A program made the translations under genes and the position numbers. 64,000 nt of DNA from Litchfieldia salsa (GTDB lineage Bacteria; Bacillota; Bacilli; Bacillales; Bacillaceae_L): assembly GCF_900104555.1 (NCBI RefSeq), contig NZ_FNJU01000006.1, forward strand, positions 28,062-92,061, in the 5' to 3' direction. Below the pieces are notes generated by a model. It worked only from the letters and a program-made list of their open reading frames with translations. It did no database searches and was not told the origin of the DNA. Positions 31,252 to 40,443 of the stretch are shown in pieces; the stretch's first letter is position 1, and each line of letters opens with the position of its first letter.

Positions 31252-31280
31252 AAAATTGGCATTATAGCCAATTTTCTTTT
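31252..31280 (+). terminator. Second terminator-like hairpin upstream of trmR
   Basis: AAAATTGGC (31252-31260) pairs with GCCAATTTT (31267-31275), then CTTTTT. It backs up the weak hairpin after mltG. Confidence 0.65.
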
Positions 31281-31342
31281 TGTTGGATATTTTTTGTATT
31301 TGTATACTAAAACAAACAATAGTAAGGTCACAGTCGTCTTAA

Positions 31343-32011
<669 letters not shown>

Positions 32012-32012
32012 A

Positions 32013-32942
32013 ATGAAAAAGCCAGAGCTTTTAGTTACTCCTACTAATGTAGCAGATATAGAAAAACTTGCTTCTGCAGGGGCAGATGCTTTTGTAATTG
32101 GTGAACAACAATTTGGATTACGTTTAGCTGGTGAGTTTTCGAGGGATGACGTAAAAAAAGCTGTTGAAATTTCTCATCAGCTAAATAAGAAGGTATATGT
32201 AGCAGTTAACGCACTATTCCATAATGAAAAAGTAGATAGTCTATATGATTATCTCCCATTCTTAAATTCAGTTAAAGTAGATGGAGTGATTTTCGGTGAT
32301 CCTGCTGTTTTAATGGCTGCTCGTGATGTAGCACCAGAACTTAAATTACACTGGAATACTGAAATGACTGCGACAAACTGGTATACATGTAATTACTGGG
32401 GAACAAAAGGCGCAAAGCGAGCAGTCCTAGCACGTGAATTAAATATGGATGCCATTGTGGAAATAAAAGAAAATGCTAAGGTTGAGGTTGAAGTACAGGT
32501 TCATGGTATGACTAACATGTTCCAATCAAAACGCTCACTGATTGGAAATTACTTTGAGTACCAAGACAAAGTTATGGAAATTGAAAACCGTAAGCTTGAG
32601 AAAAATATGATTTTATTTGATAAAGAACGTGACAATAAATATCCCATTTTTGAAGATGAGAATGGCACACATATTATGAGTCCAAATGACATTTGTATCA
32701 TCGACGAACTTGAAGACATGATTGATGCAGGAATAGATAGTTTTAAAATTGATGGTGTATTAAAAACATCTGAATATATCATTGAAGTGACGAAAAGATA
32801 CCGTAAAGCCATTGATTTATGTGTCGATAACCGTGATGAATACGAAGATGTAAAAGATCAATTACTAGAGGAACTAGAGCAATTACAACCAGTAAATAGA
32901 CCGTTAGATACAGGGTTTTTCTTTAAAGAAACTGTTTATTAA
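32013..32942 (+). CDS. trhP1: U32-family tRNA hydroxylation protein, shorter subunit (YrrN)
   Basis: 309 aa with the U32 TIM-barrel core (ELLVTPTNVADIEKLASAGADAFVIG, YVAVNALFHNEKVDSLYDYL, EVEVQVHGMTNMFQSKRSLIGNY). B. subtilis YrrN and YrrO are needed together for 5-hydroxyuridine in tRNA, using prephenate-dependent chemistry. The Fe-S cysteines seen in the partner are absent here, suggesting a non-catalytic or structural subunit. The ATG at 32013 follows GAGGTG, one base after the trmR stop. Confidence 0.9.
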   Translation: MKKPELLVTPTNVADIEKLASAGADAFVIGEQQFGLRLAGEFSRDDVKKAVEISHQLNKKVYVAVNALFHNEKVDSLYDYLPFLNSVKVDGVIFGDPAVLMAARDVAPELKLHWNTEMTATNWYTCNYWGTKGAKRAVLARELNMDAIVEIKENAKVEVEVQVHGMTNMFQSKRSLIGNYFEYQDKVMEIENRKLEKNMILFDKERDNKYPIFEDENGTHIMSPNDICIIDELEDMIDAGIDSFKIDGVLKTSEYIIEVTKRYRKAIDLCVDNRDEYEDVKDQLLEELEQLQPVNRPLDTGFFFKETVY

Positions 32943-32997
32943 AGGTTAATACCTAGATAACAATTTATAAGAAGCCTAATAAAAGGAGGAACCTTTC

Positions 32998-34269
32998 ATG
33001 GCAACAGTAATAAATGATAAAATATCACAAATCATAGATGGAAAGCGTGTCATTGTGAAAAAACCTGAATTACTAGCACCAGCAGGTAGCTTGGAAAAAC
33101 TGAAAATTGCTGTACATTATGGTGCAGATGCAGTTTTTATCGGTGGAAAGGAATTTGGATTACGCTCAAATGCTGACAACTTTTCACATGAAGAAATGGC
33201 TGAAGGCGTAGAATTCGCAAATAAGTATGGAGCGAAAATTTATGTAACAACTAATATTTTTGCTCATAATGAAAATATGGAAGGTTTAGAAGACTATTTA
33301 ATAGGGCTTCAAAAGGCTGGGGTTACTGGAATTATTGTTGCGGACCCTCTAATTATTGAAACCTGTCGAAAAGTTGCTCCAAAGCTTGAAGTTCACTTAA
33401 GTACACAGCAGTCTCTATCTAACTGGAAGGCTGTCCAGTTTTGGAAAGAAGAAGGACTTGAGAGAGTTGTGCTGGCTCGTGAAACAAGTGCAGAAGAAGT
33501 ACGCCTAATGAAAGAAAAAGTAGATATAGAAATTGAAGCTTTCATTCATGGAGCAATGTGTATTGCTTATTCTGGTCGCTGTACTTTAAGTAATCATATG
33601 ACTGCTCGTGATTCAAACCGTGGGGGCTGTTGTCAATCATGTAGATGGGACTATGATTTATATCAGGTAGGAGAATCAGATGAAGTTGCATTATTTGAAG
33701 AGGGTGATGAAGCTTTTGCGATGAGTCCTAAGGATTTAAAATTAGTTGAATCCATTCCCAAAATGATTGAACTAGGTGTGGATAGCTTAAAGATTGAAGG
33801 ACGAATGAAATCAATTCACTATATTGCAACAGTTGTTAGTGTTTATCGTAAGGTAATTGATGCTTATTGCGCTGACCCTGAGAATTTCGAAATAAAGAGA
33901 GAGTGGCTTGAAGAACTTGATAAATGTGCAAATAGAGATACAGCGACTGCATTCTTTGAAGGGGTACCAGGGTTTAAAGAGCAAATGTTTGGAAATCATA
34001 GCAAAAAGACGACTTATGAATTTGTCGGTCTCGTGCTAGACTATAATGAAGAAACAGGTATGGTTACTCTACAACAGAGAAATCACTTTAAGCCAGGGGA
34101 TGAAGTCGAATTTTTTGGCCCGGAAATAGAAAACTTTAGAGTTGTGATTGATAAGGTTTGGGATGAAGATGGAAATGAACTTGATGCAGCACGCCATCCT
34201 CTACAAATTGTCAAATTTATTGTAGACAAGCCAGTATTCCCGAATAACATGATGCGAAAGGGGAACTGA
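32998..34269 (+). CDS. trhP2: U32-family tRNA hydroxylation protein, longer subunit (YrrO)
   Basis: 423 aa. U32 barrel with KKPELLAPAGSLEKLKIAVHYGADAVFIGG at the start and the cysteine-rich stretch AMCIAYSGRCTLSNHM then GGCCQSCRWDY near residues 185-215, consistent with a 4Fe-4S site. A C-terminal beta domain (FVGLVLDYNEETGMVTLQQRNHF) is typical of the longer members. Strong AAAAGGAGGA upstream. Acts with the preceding gene in ho5U34 formation before TrmR methylation; the pathway is inferred from B. subtilis and E. coli work. Confidence 0.92.
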   Translation: MATVINDKISQIIDGKRVIVKKPELLAPAGSLEKLKIAVHYGADAVFIGGKEFGLRSNADNFSHEEMAEGVEFANKYGAKIYVTTNIFAHNENMEGLEDYLIGLQKAGVTGIIVADPLIIETCRKVAPKLEVHLSTQQSLSNWKAVQFWKEEGLERVVLARETSAEEVRLMKEKVDIEIEAFIHGAMCIAYSGRCTLSNHMTARDSNRGGCCQSCRWDYDLYQVGESDEVALFEEGDEAFAMSPKDLKLVESIPKMIELGVDSLKIEGRMKSIHYIATVVSVYRKVIDAYCADPENFEIKREWLEELDKCANRDTATAFFEGVPGFKEQMFGNHSKKTTYEFVGLVLDYNEETGMVTLQQRNHFKPGDEVEFFGPEIENFRVVIDKVWDEDGNELDAARHPLQIVKFIVDKPVFPNNMMRKGN

Positions 34270-34275
34270 GTAAAC

Positions 34276-34911
34276 ATGGGGAAAAAGCCCATTGTGATAG
34301 GAATCGCAGGTGGATCTGGGTCTGGTAAGACAAGTGTGACAAAAGCGATCTATGAACATTTTAGAGGACAATCCATTTTAATGATTGAACAAGATTTTTA
34401 CTACAAAGATCAAAGTCACCTTGCTTTTGAGGATCGTCTAAATACGAATTACGATCACCCATTAGCTTTTGATAATGATTTATTAATTGACCATATCAAT
34501 CAACTATTAAATTATAACCCAATAGAAAAACCAGTGTACGATTACAAGTATCATACTAGATCAAATGATGTGATCATAGTTGAACCAAAGGATGTTATCA
34601 TTTTAGAGGGGATTTTAGTACTTGAAGATGAGCGCCTCCGTCAATTGATGGATATTAAGCTGTTCGTTGATACTGACGCAGATTTGCGTATACTACGAAG
34701 AATGTTAAGGGATATTAATGACCGAGGAAGAACGATCGAATCAGTGATTGAACAATATGTATCAGTCGTTCGACCAATGCATAACCAATTCATTGAACCA
34801 ACAAAAAGATATGCTGACCTTATTATTCCAGAAGGTGGGCAAAATCATATTGCAATCGACTTAATGGTCACAAAAATTCAAACAATTCTTGAACAAAATT
34901 CCATTTTGTAA
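34276..34911 (+). CDS. udk: Uridine kinase
   Basis: Phosphorylates uridine and cytidine in pyrimidine salvage. 211 aa with the P-loop [16 protein letters not shown] near residue 9, the substrate region [12 protein letters not shown] and [13 protein letters not shown], and the lid [12 protein letters not shown] near 140. It begins 6 bases after the U32 gene and so belongs to the trmR operon, as in B. subtilis. Confidence 0.96.
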   Translation: MGKKPIVIGIAGGSGSGKTSVTKAIYEHFRGQSILMIEQDFYYKDQSHLAFEDRLNTNYDHPLAFDNDLLIDHINQLLNYNPIEKPVYDYKYHTRSNDVIIVEPKDVIILEGILVLEDERLRQLMDIKLFVDTDADLRILRRMLRDINDRGRTIESVIEQYVSVVRPMHNQFIEPTKRYADLIIPEGGQNHIAIDLMVTKIQTILEQNSIL

Positions 34912-34950
34912 TAACATATCATAGATAGTTACATTTTTGACAATCAAATG

Positions 34951-34996
34951 GAGGCTGTCCCAAATACAAATGGATCAGTATTATGGGACATCCTCT
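34951..34996 (+). terminator. Terminator-like hairpin after udk
   Basis: GAGGCTGTCCCA (34951-34962) pairs with TGGGACATCCTC (34984-34995) with one mismatch, followed by a T/C-rich stretch. Confidence 0.55.
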
Positions 34997-35141
34997 TCTT
35001 ATAAAAGAGACAATCGTTAACATTGTTAGACGCTTGTTCTCTTTCTTTTATAATAGATGTCAAAAAAAGTGTAATAATAAATGGATACATAGATAAAACA
35101 ATCTTACAGGGGTTGTAATACACAAAAGGAGTGACGGGATC

Positions 35142-35618
35142 ATGGCAATCGAAAAAGTATTCCCAATGACTGAGGCCGGTAAACAGAAACTTGAAAATGA
35201 ACTAGAACAACTAAAATCAGTGAAACGTAAAGAGGTTGTTGAACGTATTAAAATAGCAAGAAGTTTTGGGGATCTATCAGAGAACTCTGAGTATGATTCA
35301 GCAAAAGAAGAACAGGCATTTGTAGAAGGACGTATCACAACTCTTGAAAATATGATTCGTAATGCAAAGATTATTGAAGAAACAAATGATAACTCTAATG
35401 TTGTAGCCCTAGGGAAAACGGTAACATTTGTTGAATTACCAGGTGGCGAAGAAGAAACATATACAATCGTTGGTAGTGCAGAAGCAGATCCATTTGAAGG
35501 AAAAATCTCAAACGACTCACCAATCGCAAAAAGTCTTATCGGTAAGCAAGTAGATGATAAAGTAACTGTTCAAACACCAGGCGGAGAAATGTTCGTCAAA
35601 ATTGTTTCAATTAGTTAA
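35142..35618 (+). CDS. greA: Transcription elongation factor GreA
   Basis: Rescues backtracked RNA polymerase by stimulating transcript cleavage. 158 aa. The N-terminal coiled coil ([21 protein letters not shown], ...[30 protein letters not shown]) carries the catalytic acidic tip, and the C-terminal FKBP-like domain ends [33 protein letters not shown] precedes the ATG. Confidence 0.97.
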   Translation: MAIEKVFPMTEAGKQKLENELEQLKSVKRKEVVERIKIARSFGDLSENSEYDSAKEEQAFVEGRITTLENMIRNAKIIEETNDNSNVVALGKTVTFVELPGGEEETYTIVGSAEADPFEGKISNDSPIAKSLIGKQVDDKVTVQTPGGEMFVKIVSIS

Positions 35619-35632
35619 TTTAGACATATAAA

Positions 35633-35676
35633 GTATTCAGCCTGCGGCTTTAAAAGCAACAATTTATATGAAAACA
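35633..35676 (+). repeat. Right-end remnant of the family A repeat
   Basis: GTATTCAGCCTGCGGC then AAAGCAACAAT and GAAAACA match the right end of the repeat at 29718-29934. Only this half remains, 15 bases after greA. Confidence 0.6.
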
Positions 35677-35712
35677 CCTATAATAAAAATAAATATTAGT
35701 GTTTTAAATTAG

Positions 35713-35749
35713 ACCACCTCGTCGAAAATGAAAATGAGGTGGTTTTTTT
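35713..35749 (+). terminator. Terminator-like hairpin containing the pbpI ribosome binding site
   Basis: ACCACCTC (35713-35720) pairs with GAGGTGGT (35736-35743), followed by seven T and then immediately the pbpI ATG. The right arm GAGGTGG is the only Shine-Dalgarno sequence for pbpI, so it is both terminator stem and ribosome binding site. Confidence 0.75.
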
Positions 35750-37537
35750 ATGAATAACAAAATCAAGAAAAGAGGATTCAGTGTTCTCATTCTCTTTATG
35801 TTGATGATTGCAGGATTGGTAATCAGATTAATTGATATCCAACTAATCAACACAGAATCCTTTTCATCAAATGATGTAAATTTAATCAAATCGAGTGTAT
35901 CGCAACGAACACAAGAAATTGTGATTGATCAAGGTAGAGGACGTTTCATTGATCGTCATTCAAATGCATTAACACATGAATATTACCCAAGTCTCGTTTT
36001 ATTCCCTTTTCTAAAAAATATTGATTGGCCAGTTGAACAAGTTGCTGAAATTATAGATATTCCTTCTTATCAGATTACATCCAGTTTGAAAGAAGCAAAA
36101 GAACCAGTAGTCTTTGGGGATGAAAAGCCACTATCACTGACTGAAACCCAAATGAATAAAATTAATGAACTAGAAATTCCAGGGGTATTTGCGGTTTATC
36201 GCCAATATGCTTTAGATGGTGAAATTGCGCAACACTTACTTGGGATTATTAGAGAAAATGAGAAGCTTCTTTCAAAGCGCTATCCTGAGAAGACGTATTT
36301 ATCTTCAAGAACAAAAGTAGGGATTACCGGTTTGCAAGCTGCGTTTGATGAATTTCTCCTACCAGAGGGTGAAGCAAAGCTTTTATACCACGTGGCAGGA
36401 GATGGAAACCCATTATTCGGTATTGATGTAAAATATACTGCACCAGCTAATCCATTTTACCCTGTAGCTATTAAAACAACCATTGATAGGGAAATGCAAG
36501 AGCTTGCTGAGGATCTAGTGATTAAACATGGAATAAAAAAAGGTGGAGTGGTCCTTTTGGATATAAAATCGTCAGATATATTAGCGATGGTAAGTGCGCC
36601 AACTATTAATCCATCCGATCCTTTTGGTGATGGTAGTGCAGATAATCAAATGTTATTACCTCATTTTCCAGGTTCTGTGTTCAAAACTGTTACAGCTGCA
36701 GCAGTTATTGAGAATAATATTGATGTTTCTGAAAGGACGTTTAATTGTGATCTTGATTTATATGGTGAGCCTAACCCCGTTTATGAATTAGGAGAGTTAA
36801 ACTTCACTGAGAGTTTTGCAAAAAGTTGTAATTACACTTTTACGAAGCTAGCAGAGGAAATGATAGAGAAAAATCCAGATGTGATTGAGGAGTTTTCAAA
36901 CAAACTAGGTATTATTAATCCTGTTGGATGGCATGGCGATGTTTTTCGGTTGAATGATTTTAAGCAAATGTCTGGAGAATATGAAGGTACTATCTGGGGG
37001 GATGAAAAAGACAAATCATCTTCTAAGGCGATTGCCCAGATTTCGGTCGGTCAAAAGGATGTTCGAATCACACCACTAGCTATTGCTAATATGATGGCAA
37101 CTATTGCAAGAGGCGGAGAAAAGAAGCAAACACGTGCAGTTTCAGATGTCTTATATAAAAATGGGTCCACACTTTTCTCTTTCCCAGAACAAAAGGTGAA
37201 AGATGAAGACACTATTTCTCCTTATACTGCGATGAAGCTTCAAGAGCTATTAGCAGAAGTAGTAGAGTCTGGAACAGGTATGAAATTTAAGTCGTTACCA
37301 TACAAAGTAGCGGGAAAATCTGGAACAGCCGAATTAGGCAAAAAGAATAATGAAGAAGCACTTGTTAATAAATGGTTTGCAGGCTATTTTCCAATGGAAG
37401 ATCCAAAATATGCAATGGTTGTGGTAGAGCTTGGGCAGGTGAGCAGTAAGTCACCTACAAATGAAGTCTACTTTGATATGGTAAATGGTATATATAAGAT
37501 TGATCTTTCAAGAAATGAAGCTCTGAAAGAAAGTTAA
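35750..37537 (+). CDS. pbpI: Class B penicillin-binding protein (PbpI/PBP4b-like, YrrR)
   Basis: Peptidoglycan transpeptidase of 595 aa with an N-terminal membrane anchor (FSVLILFMLMIAGLVIRL). Dimerisation domain at about residues 40-220 (RGRFIDRHSNALTHE), then the transpeptidase domain with the SxxK motif in PGSVFKT near 308, SxN in SCNYTF near 359, and the KTG-type motif as KSGTAE near 523. B. subtilis PbpI is a forespore (sigma-F) gene, and gene order greA-pbpI-yrrS matches. Translation start lies right behind a terminator-like hairpin. Confidence 0.93.
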   Translation: MNNKIKKRGFSVLILFMLMIAGLVIRLIDIQLINTESFSSNDVNLIKSSVSQRTQEIVIDQGRGRFIDRHSNALTHEYYPSLVLFPFLKNIDWPVEQVAEIIDIPSYQITSSLKEAKEPVVFGDEKPLSLTETQMNKINELEIPGVFAVYRQYALDGEIAQHLLGIIRENEKLLSKRYPEKTYLSSRTKVGITGLQAAFDEFLLPEGEAKLLYHVAGDGNPLFGIDVKYTAPANPFYPVAIKTTIDREMQELAEDLVIKHGIKKGGVVLLDIKSSDILAMVSAPTINPSDPFGDGSADNQMLLPHFPGSVFKTVTAAAVIENNIDVSERTFNCDLDLYGEPNPVYELGELNFTESFAKSCNYTFTKLAEEMIEKNPDVIEEFSNKLGIINPVGWHGDVFRLNDFKQMSGEYEGTIWGDEKDKSSSKAIAQISVGQKDVRITPLAIANMMATIARGGEKKQTRAVSDVLYKNGSTLFSFPEQKVKDEDTISPYTAMKLQELLAEVVESGTGMKFKSLPYKVAGKSGTAELGKKNNEEALVNKWFAGYFPMEDPKYAMVVVELGQVSSKSPTNEVYFDMVNGIYKIDLSRNEALKES

Positions 37538-37611
37538 AATAAAAAATATTCATCAAATGCGAAACTGATGATAAAATAGAGTATAGTAAATAGCACAAGG
37601 GGGACTATACT

Positions 37612-38325
37612 TTGGGGTATGACTTAGAAAAACTAGTTGAAGGACCGCGGTCTGAAAAATTATCAAAAAGAAGAAGGATCAATCGAATCCTTAACATATT
37701 AATTGGAATCGTTTTTGTTTTAATTCTTTTCTTTGGTTGGAAGTTCCTATTATCGAGTAATAACCAAGAAAGTGTTTCTGGGCAAGTTGAAGAAACCCAA
37801 GATAGCACAAACACAACTGAACCGCCTGTAGAGGAAGATACAGCTTTAGGATCTGATGATAGCGAGACTGAAGAAGAGCCAGTAGAAGAAGTGGTGGAAG
37901 CGCCTGAGGGTGAGTCGACAGAGCATGAAGAAGTGACTGATGGAGATCCTGAATCCAATATCATTAGATCTATCAAGAATAAAGCATGGAAACCAGTTGG
38001 TACAAATCAAACTGGACCACATACGATTGTATATGATAAAGGCACACCTGATCGGCTTGAAATGGAACAGGCAATAAGCTATGCATTAGGTTATGAGAAC
38101 TCTTCCGATTTAACTGTTTGGGAGCTAGCTCGTGATGCTGAAAATCGTGTTGCTGCTACTATCTCAACAAAGGATAACTCGCGTGTTTATCGTGTATATA
38201 TCGAATGGGTAAACGAAAAAGGTTGGATGCCTCTAAAAATTGATGAATTAAGGAAAAATGACAGTAAATATTATACTGGGTCTTCAACAAATGAATCTAG
38301 TACAGAAGAAGATTCAGAGGAATAA
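37612..38325 (+). CDS. YrrS-like DUF1510 membrane-anchored protein
   Basis: 237 aa: basic N-terminus with one membrane helix (ILNILIGIVFVLILFFGW), an extracytoplasmic acidic and Thr/Glu-rich linker, then a globular DUF1510 domain (AWKPVGTNQTGPHTIVYDKGTPDRLEM, AISYALGYENSSDLTVWELA). The TTG follows AAGGGGGA. It sits behind pbpI as in B. subtilis, where it shares the sporulation operon. Molecular role unknown. Confidence 0.9.
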   Translation: MGYDLEKLVEGPRSEKLSKRRRINRILNILIGIVFVLILFFGWKFLLSSNNQESVSGQVEETQDSTNTTEPPVEEDTALGSDDSETEEEPVEEVVEAPEGESTEHEEVTDGDPESNIIRSIKNKAWKPVGTNQTGPHTIVYDKGTPDRLEMEQAISYALGYENSSDLTVWELARDAENRVAATISTKDNSRVYRVYIEWVNEKGWMPLKIDELRKNDSKYYTGSSTNESSTEEDSEE

Positions 38326-38329
38326 AGAA

Positions 38330-38352
38330 AAAGCGCAAGTATTTTGCGCTTT
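38330..38352 (+). terminator. Terminator-like hairpin after yrrS (left copy of a 23-base duplication)
   Basis: AAAGCGCAA pairs with TTGCGCTTT. The same 23 bases recur with one mismatch at 38508-38530, so the family B repeat lies between two copies of this hairpin. Confidence 0.7.
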
Positions 38353-38384
38353 CAGAATGTAGACAAAGTATAATTTGTAAAACC

Positions 38385-38507
38385 CAGGCTGATTGAAAAC
38401 GCTTGAAGTCGAGGCGCGAACCCTTGGGAGGAGCGGAGTTACCATGAGGGTAATGAGCACCGATCGAGGGTTCGCAACGAAGAATGCGAGCGTTTGTCAA
38501 CAGCCTG
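38385..38507. repeat. Long palindromic intergenic repeat (family B)
   Basis: The ends CAGGCTG (38385-38391) and CAGCCTG (38501-38507) are inverted repeats. Inside, GCGAACCCT and AGGGTTCGC pair, and GTTACC and GGTAAT form an inner arm. The core is GC-rich (GGGAGGAGCGGAG), unlike neighbouring DNA. No ORF. Similar elements recur in Bacillaceae genomes. Confidence 0.75.
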
Positions 38508-38530
38508 AAAGCGCATGTATTTTGCGCTTT
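38508..38530. terminator. Terminator-like hairpin, right copy of the 23-base duplication
   Basis: AAAGCGCAT pairs with TTGCGCTTT and a T follows; 22 of 23 bases equal 38330-38352. It lies next to the 3' end of the convergent yrzA gene and may serve both strands. Confidence 0.65.
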
Positions 38531-38535
38531 TCCAA

Positions 38536-38739
38536 CTATTTCGCTTTAAAATGAACGACAGCACTATAAAACCTTCTACCATCTTCATCAACATTCATTT
38601 GATGTGCAACATGATGTACCGTTAACATAATTGCCTTGTTATGTTCGATTTGCTCGTTTATTTTCTTTTCGAGTGTTTTAATATCAAGTGCTTCAAAAAA
38701 TTCTATTTTGTCCTGGATAAAATCAAGTTTAAATTCCAC
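38536..38739 (-). CDS. DUF2536 protein (YrzA)
   Basis: 67 aa, the family length, starting at GTG with GAGGAAGTGA upstream. Sequence EFKLDFIQDKIEFFEALDI at the start and VHHVAHQMNVDEDGRRFYSAV near the end match YrzA/DUF2536. It converges with yrrS across the repeat region. Function unknown. Confidence 0.88.
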   Translation of the reverse strand: MEFKLDFIQDKIEFFEALDIKTLEKKINEQIEHNKAIMLTVHHVAHQMNVDEDGRRFYSAVVHFKAK

Positions 38740-38981
38740 TTATATTCACTTCCTCTTGTTAGATCATGAACATAGTATAAAATAACAAGATTGGGACGTC
38801 TATAGCTAGCAATCAGGAATTAGGAACTCAAGGGATAGAAGGACAGGATTTAATGTTTAAAGATTAATTAAATAAGGTAAATAATAATAAGAGGATTTAT
38901 ATTTACTAATTTAGAATTCACGTTTTCAGTCGTAAAGTGAAAATAAAGGATAAAATTCATTATAGTTAAAGGGTGATTAGC

Positions 38982-39689
38982 ATGAAAATAGGAATCATAG
39001 GAGCAATGGAAGAAGAAGTAGAAATTTTAAGAGAACTGCTTGAAAATAGAGAATCAATTAAGATAGCAGGCTGTGAATTTTCTACAGGTATTATTAATGG
39101 ACAAGAAATCGTCTTATTAAAATCAGGGATAGGAAAAGTAAATGCTGCATTATCTACAAGTATTTTATTACAACAGTTTAAACCAGCATATATAATTAAT
39201 ACAGGTTCAGCAGGTGGTTATCTGGAATCATTAAATGTTGGTGATGTAGTCATTTCATCTGAGGTTCGTCACCATGATGTTGATGTGACAGCTTTCGGTT
39301 ATGAGTATGGACAAGTTCCAGGATCACCCCCAGCATTTGAAGCAGATGCAAACCTTGTGAAAATCGCCGAGAAAGCTGCTGAACAAATAAACGACATACA
39401 AATAACAACAGGTCTAATCGCGACAGGTGATTCCTTTATGAATGATCCAGTACGTGTTGAATATGTACGTAACCAATTTAAGGACTTATATGCTGTAGAG
39501 ATGGAGGCAGCTGCCATTGCACAAGTGTGTCACGCATTTCGAATACCGTTTGTTGTGATTCGCTCGCTTTCTGATATAGCAGGTAAAGAATCAGACGTTT
39601 CGTTTGAACAATTCTTGAAAACTGCGGCACGTCATTCTTCTGAATTAGTCTTAAAAATGATCTCACAAGTTAAAAATACGCTCCAATAA
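38982..39689 (+). CDS. mtnN: 5'-Methylthioadenosine/S-adenosylhomocysteine nucleosidase
   Basis: Cleaves adenine from MTA and SAH, starting recycling of the methyl-donor by-product. 235 aa from ATG 38982 after GGGTGAT. Motifs: [15 protein letters not shown] at the start, [20 protein letters not shown], the catalytic region [14 protein letters not shown] near residue 170, and [13 protein letters not shown] with the catalytic Asp. In B. subtilis mtnN is followed by mccA-mccB-yrhC; here only yrhC follows. Confidence 0.96.
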   Translation: MKIGIIGAMEEEVEILRELLENRESIKIAGCEFSTGIINGQEIVLLKSGIGKVNAALSTSILLQQFKPAYIINTGSAGGYLESLNVGDVVISSEVRHHDVDVTAFGYEYGQVPGSPPAFEADANLVKIAEKAAEQINDIQITTGLIATGDSFMNDPVRVEYVRNQFKDLYAVEMEAAAIAQVCHAFRIPFVVIRSLSDIAGKESDVSFEQFLKTAARHSSELVLKMISQVKNTLQ

Positions 39690-39698
39690 TGAAGTCAA

Positions 39699-39737
39699 AA
39701 AAAAGCTGCCTATACACACTTAAGGCAGCTTTTTTTG
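39699..39737 (+). terminator. Terminator after mtnN
   Basis: AAAAAAGCTGCC and GGCAGCTTTTTTT pair perfectly around a 13-base loop. Confidence 0.9.
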
Positions 39738-39823
39738 GTTTTATTTACATTCATCAATAAGAAATCCCATGTGATATGATAGAAAGAGAGATTTTGATAT
39801 TGTATGTAAGGTGAGTGATAACG

Positions 39824-40063
39824 TTGGATCTAGAGAAGGTTAAAGTTATACAACATAAAATTACTGACTATAAAAGGTATTCCTTTATTTTAATCGCTGT
39901 TAGTGTGTTTTTATATATTGGTGTTTTAATACCAAATGAGGGTAAAACGAATCTCCAGATGATTGCATTAATGGGGACTACTGTTCTATTTTTAATTACC
40001 TCTTTCTGCTTATTCAGAACAGTTATAAAGTATAAGAGAGAATTAAGCGAGATTGATCAATAA
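39824..40063 (+). CDS. yrhC: YrhC-family small membrane protein
   Basis: 79 aa with two membrane helices (SFILIAVSVFLYIGVLI and IALMGTTVLFLITSFCLF) and charged ends. TTG 39824 follows AAGGTGAG by 8 bases; a GTG at 39815 lies within that site. The YrhC assignment rests on size, layout and its place behind mtnN. Function unknown. Confidence 0.82.
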   Translation: MDLEKVKVIQHKITDYKRYSFILIAVSVFLYIGVLIPNEGKTNLQMIALMGTTVLFLITSFCLFRTVIKYKRELSEIDQ

Positions 40064-40068
40064 ATGAT

Positions 40069-40102
40069 ATCTCTTCCCAACTATCGGGAAGAGATTTTTT
40101 TA
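40069..40102 (+). terminator. Terminator after yrhC
   Basis: ATCTCTTCCC and GGGAAGAGAT pair perfectly, followed by TTTTTTT. Confidence 0.9.
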
Positions 40103-40125
40103 TAAGCAAATTTTAACAATTGGGG

Positions 40126-40154
40126 TTTACAAGTGATAAGTTGTTGGATATAAT
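40126..40154 (+). promoter_or_regulatory. Sigma-A promoter of the small-ORF cluster
   Basis: TTTACA at 40126-40131, 17-base spacer, TATAAT at 40149-40154. The predicted start near 40161 gives a leader of about 36 bases to the first small ORF. Confidence 0.8.
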
Positions 40155-40196
40155 TACCTTTGTAGGAAATAATATCATTAAAGGAGGTCGAAGAAA

Positions 40197-40295
40197 ATGA
40201 TGACAATTGGATTAAACCCATCTTTAACAACAGCTTCAACAATTTCATATGAGCATAGCTATTCGACCGAATTGGTGATGAATGACGTAATTTAA
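40197..40295 (+). CDS. Orphan 32-aa small ORF with strong promoter and ribosome binding site
   Basis: Peptide begins MMTIGLNPSLTTASTISYEH and is rich in Ser and Thr with no membrane helix. AAAGGAGG lies 8 bases before the first ATG, a consensus promoter lies upstream, and a terminator follows 21 bases after the stop, so it has everything of a short gene. No family is recognised. It could be a functional micropeptide or a translated leader controlling the YrzI genes downstream. Confidence 0.55.
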   Translation: MMTIGLNPSLTTASTISYEHSYSTELVMNDVI

Positions 40296-40316
40296 TGCAC
40301 AATTAAAATACACATA

Positions 40317-40352
40317 CAGCCACAGGTAGAGTAGACTCTCTGTGGCTTTTTT
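40317..40352 (+). terminator. Terminator after the 32-aa ORF
   Basis: AGCCACAG and CTGTGGCT pair, with AGAGT/ACTCT forming an inner arm, followed by TTTTT. Confidence 0.8.
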
Positions 40353-40379
40353 ATGCCTAAATTAGCATTAAGCTTTAAA

Positions 40380-40415
40380 AGCTGCAGGGAGAGAACGATA
40401 TCCTGTGGCTTTTTT
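40380..40415 (+). terminator. Second, related terminator-like hairpin
   Basis: A 10-bp stem with several G-U pairs joins 40380-40389 to 40401-40410, ending in TGTGGCTTTTTT like the hairpin just upstream. The two look like diverged duplicates. Confidence 0.6.
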
Positions 40416-40443
40416 GTGTGCTTTTTTAAGGAGGTGAGAAGTA

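Noticed and set aside
38297..38500. 67-aa minus-strand ORF across the family B repeat
   Set aside because: The open frame comes from the GC-rich palindromic repeat and has no start site.
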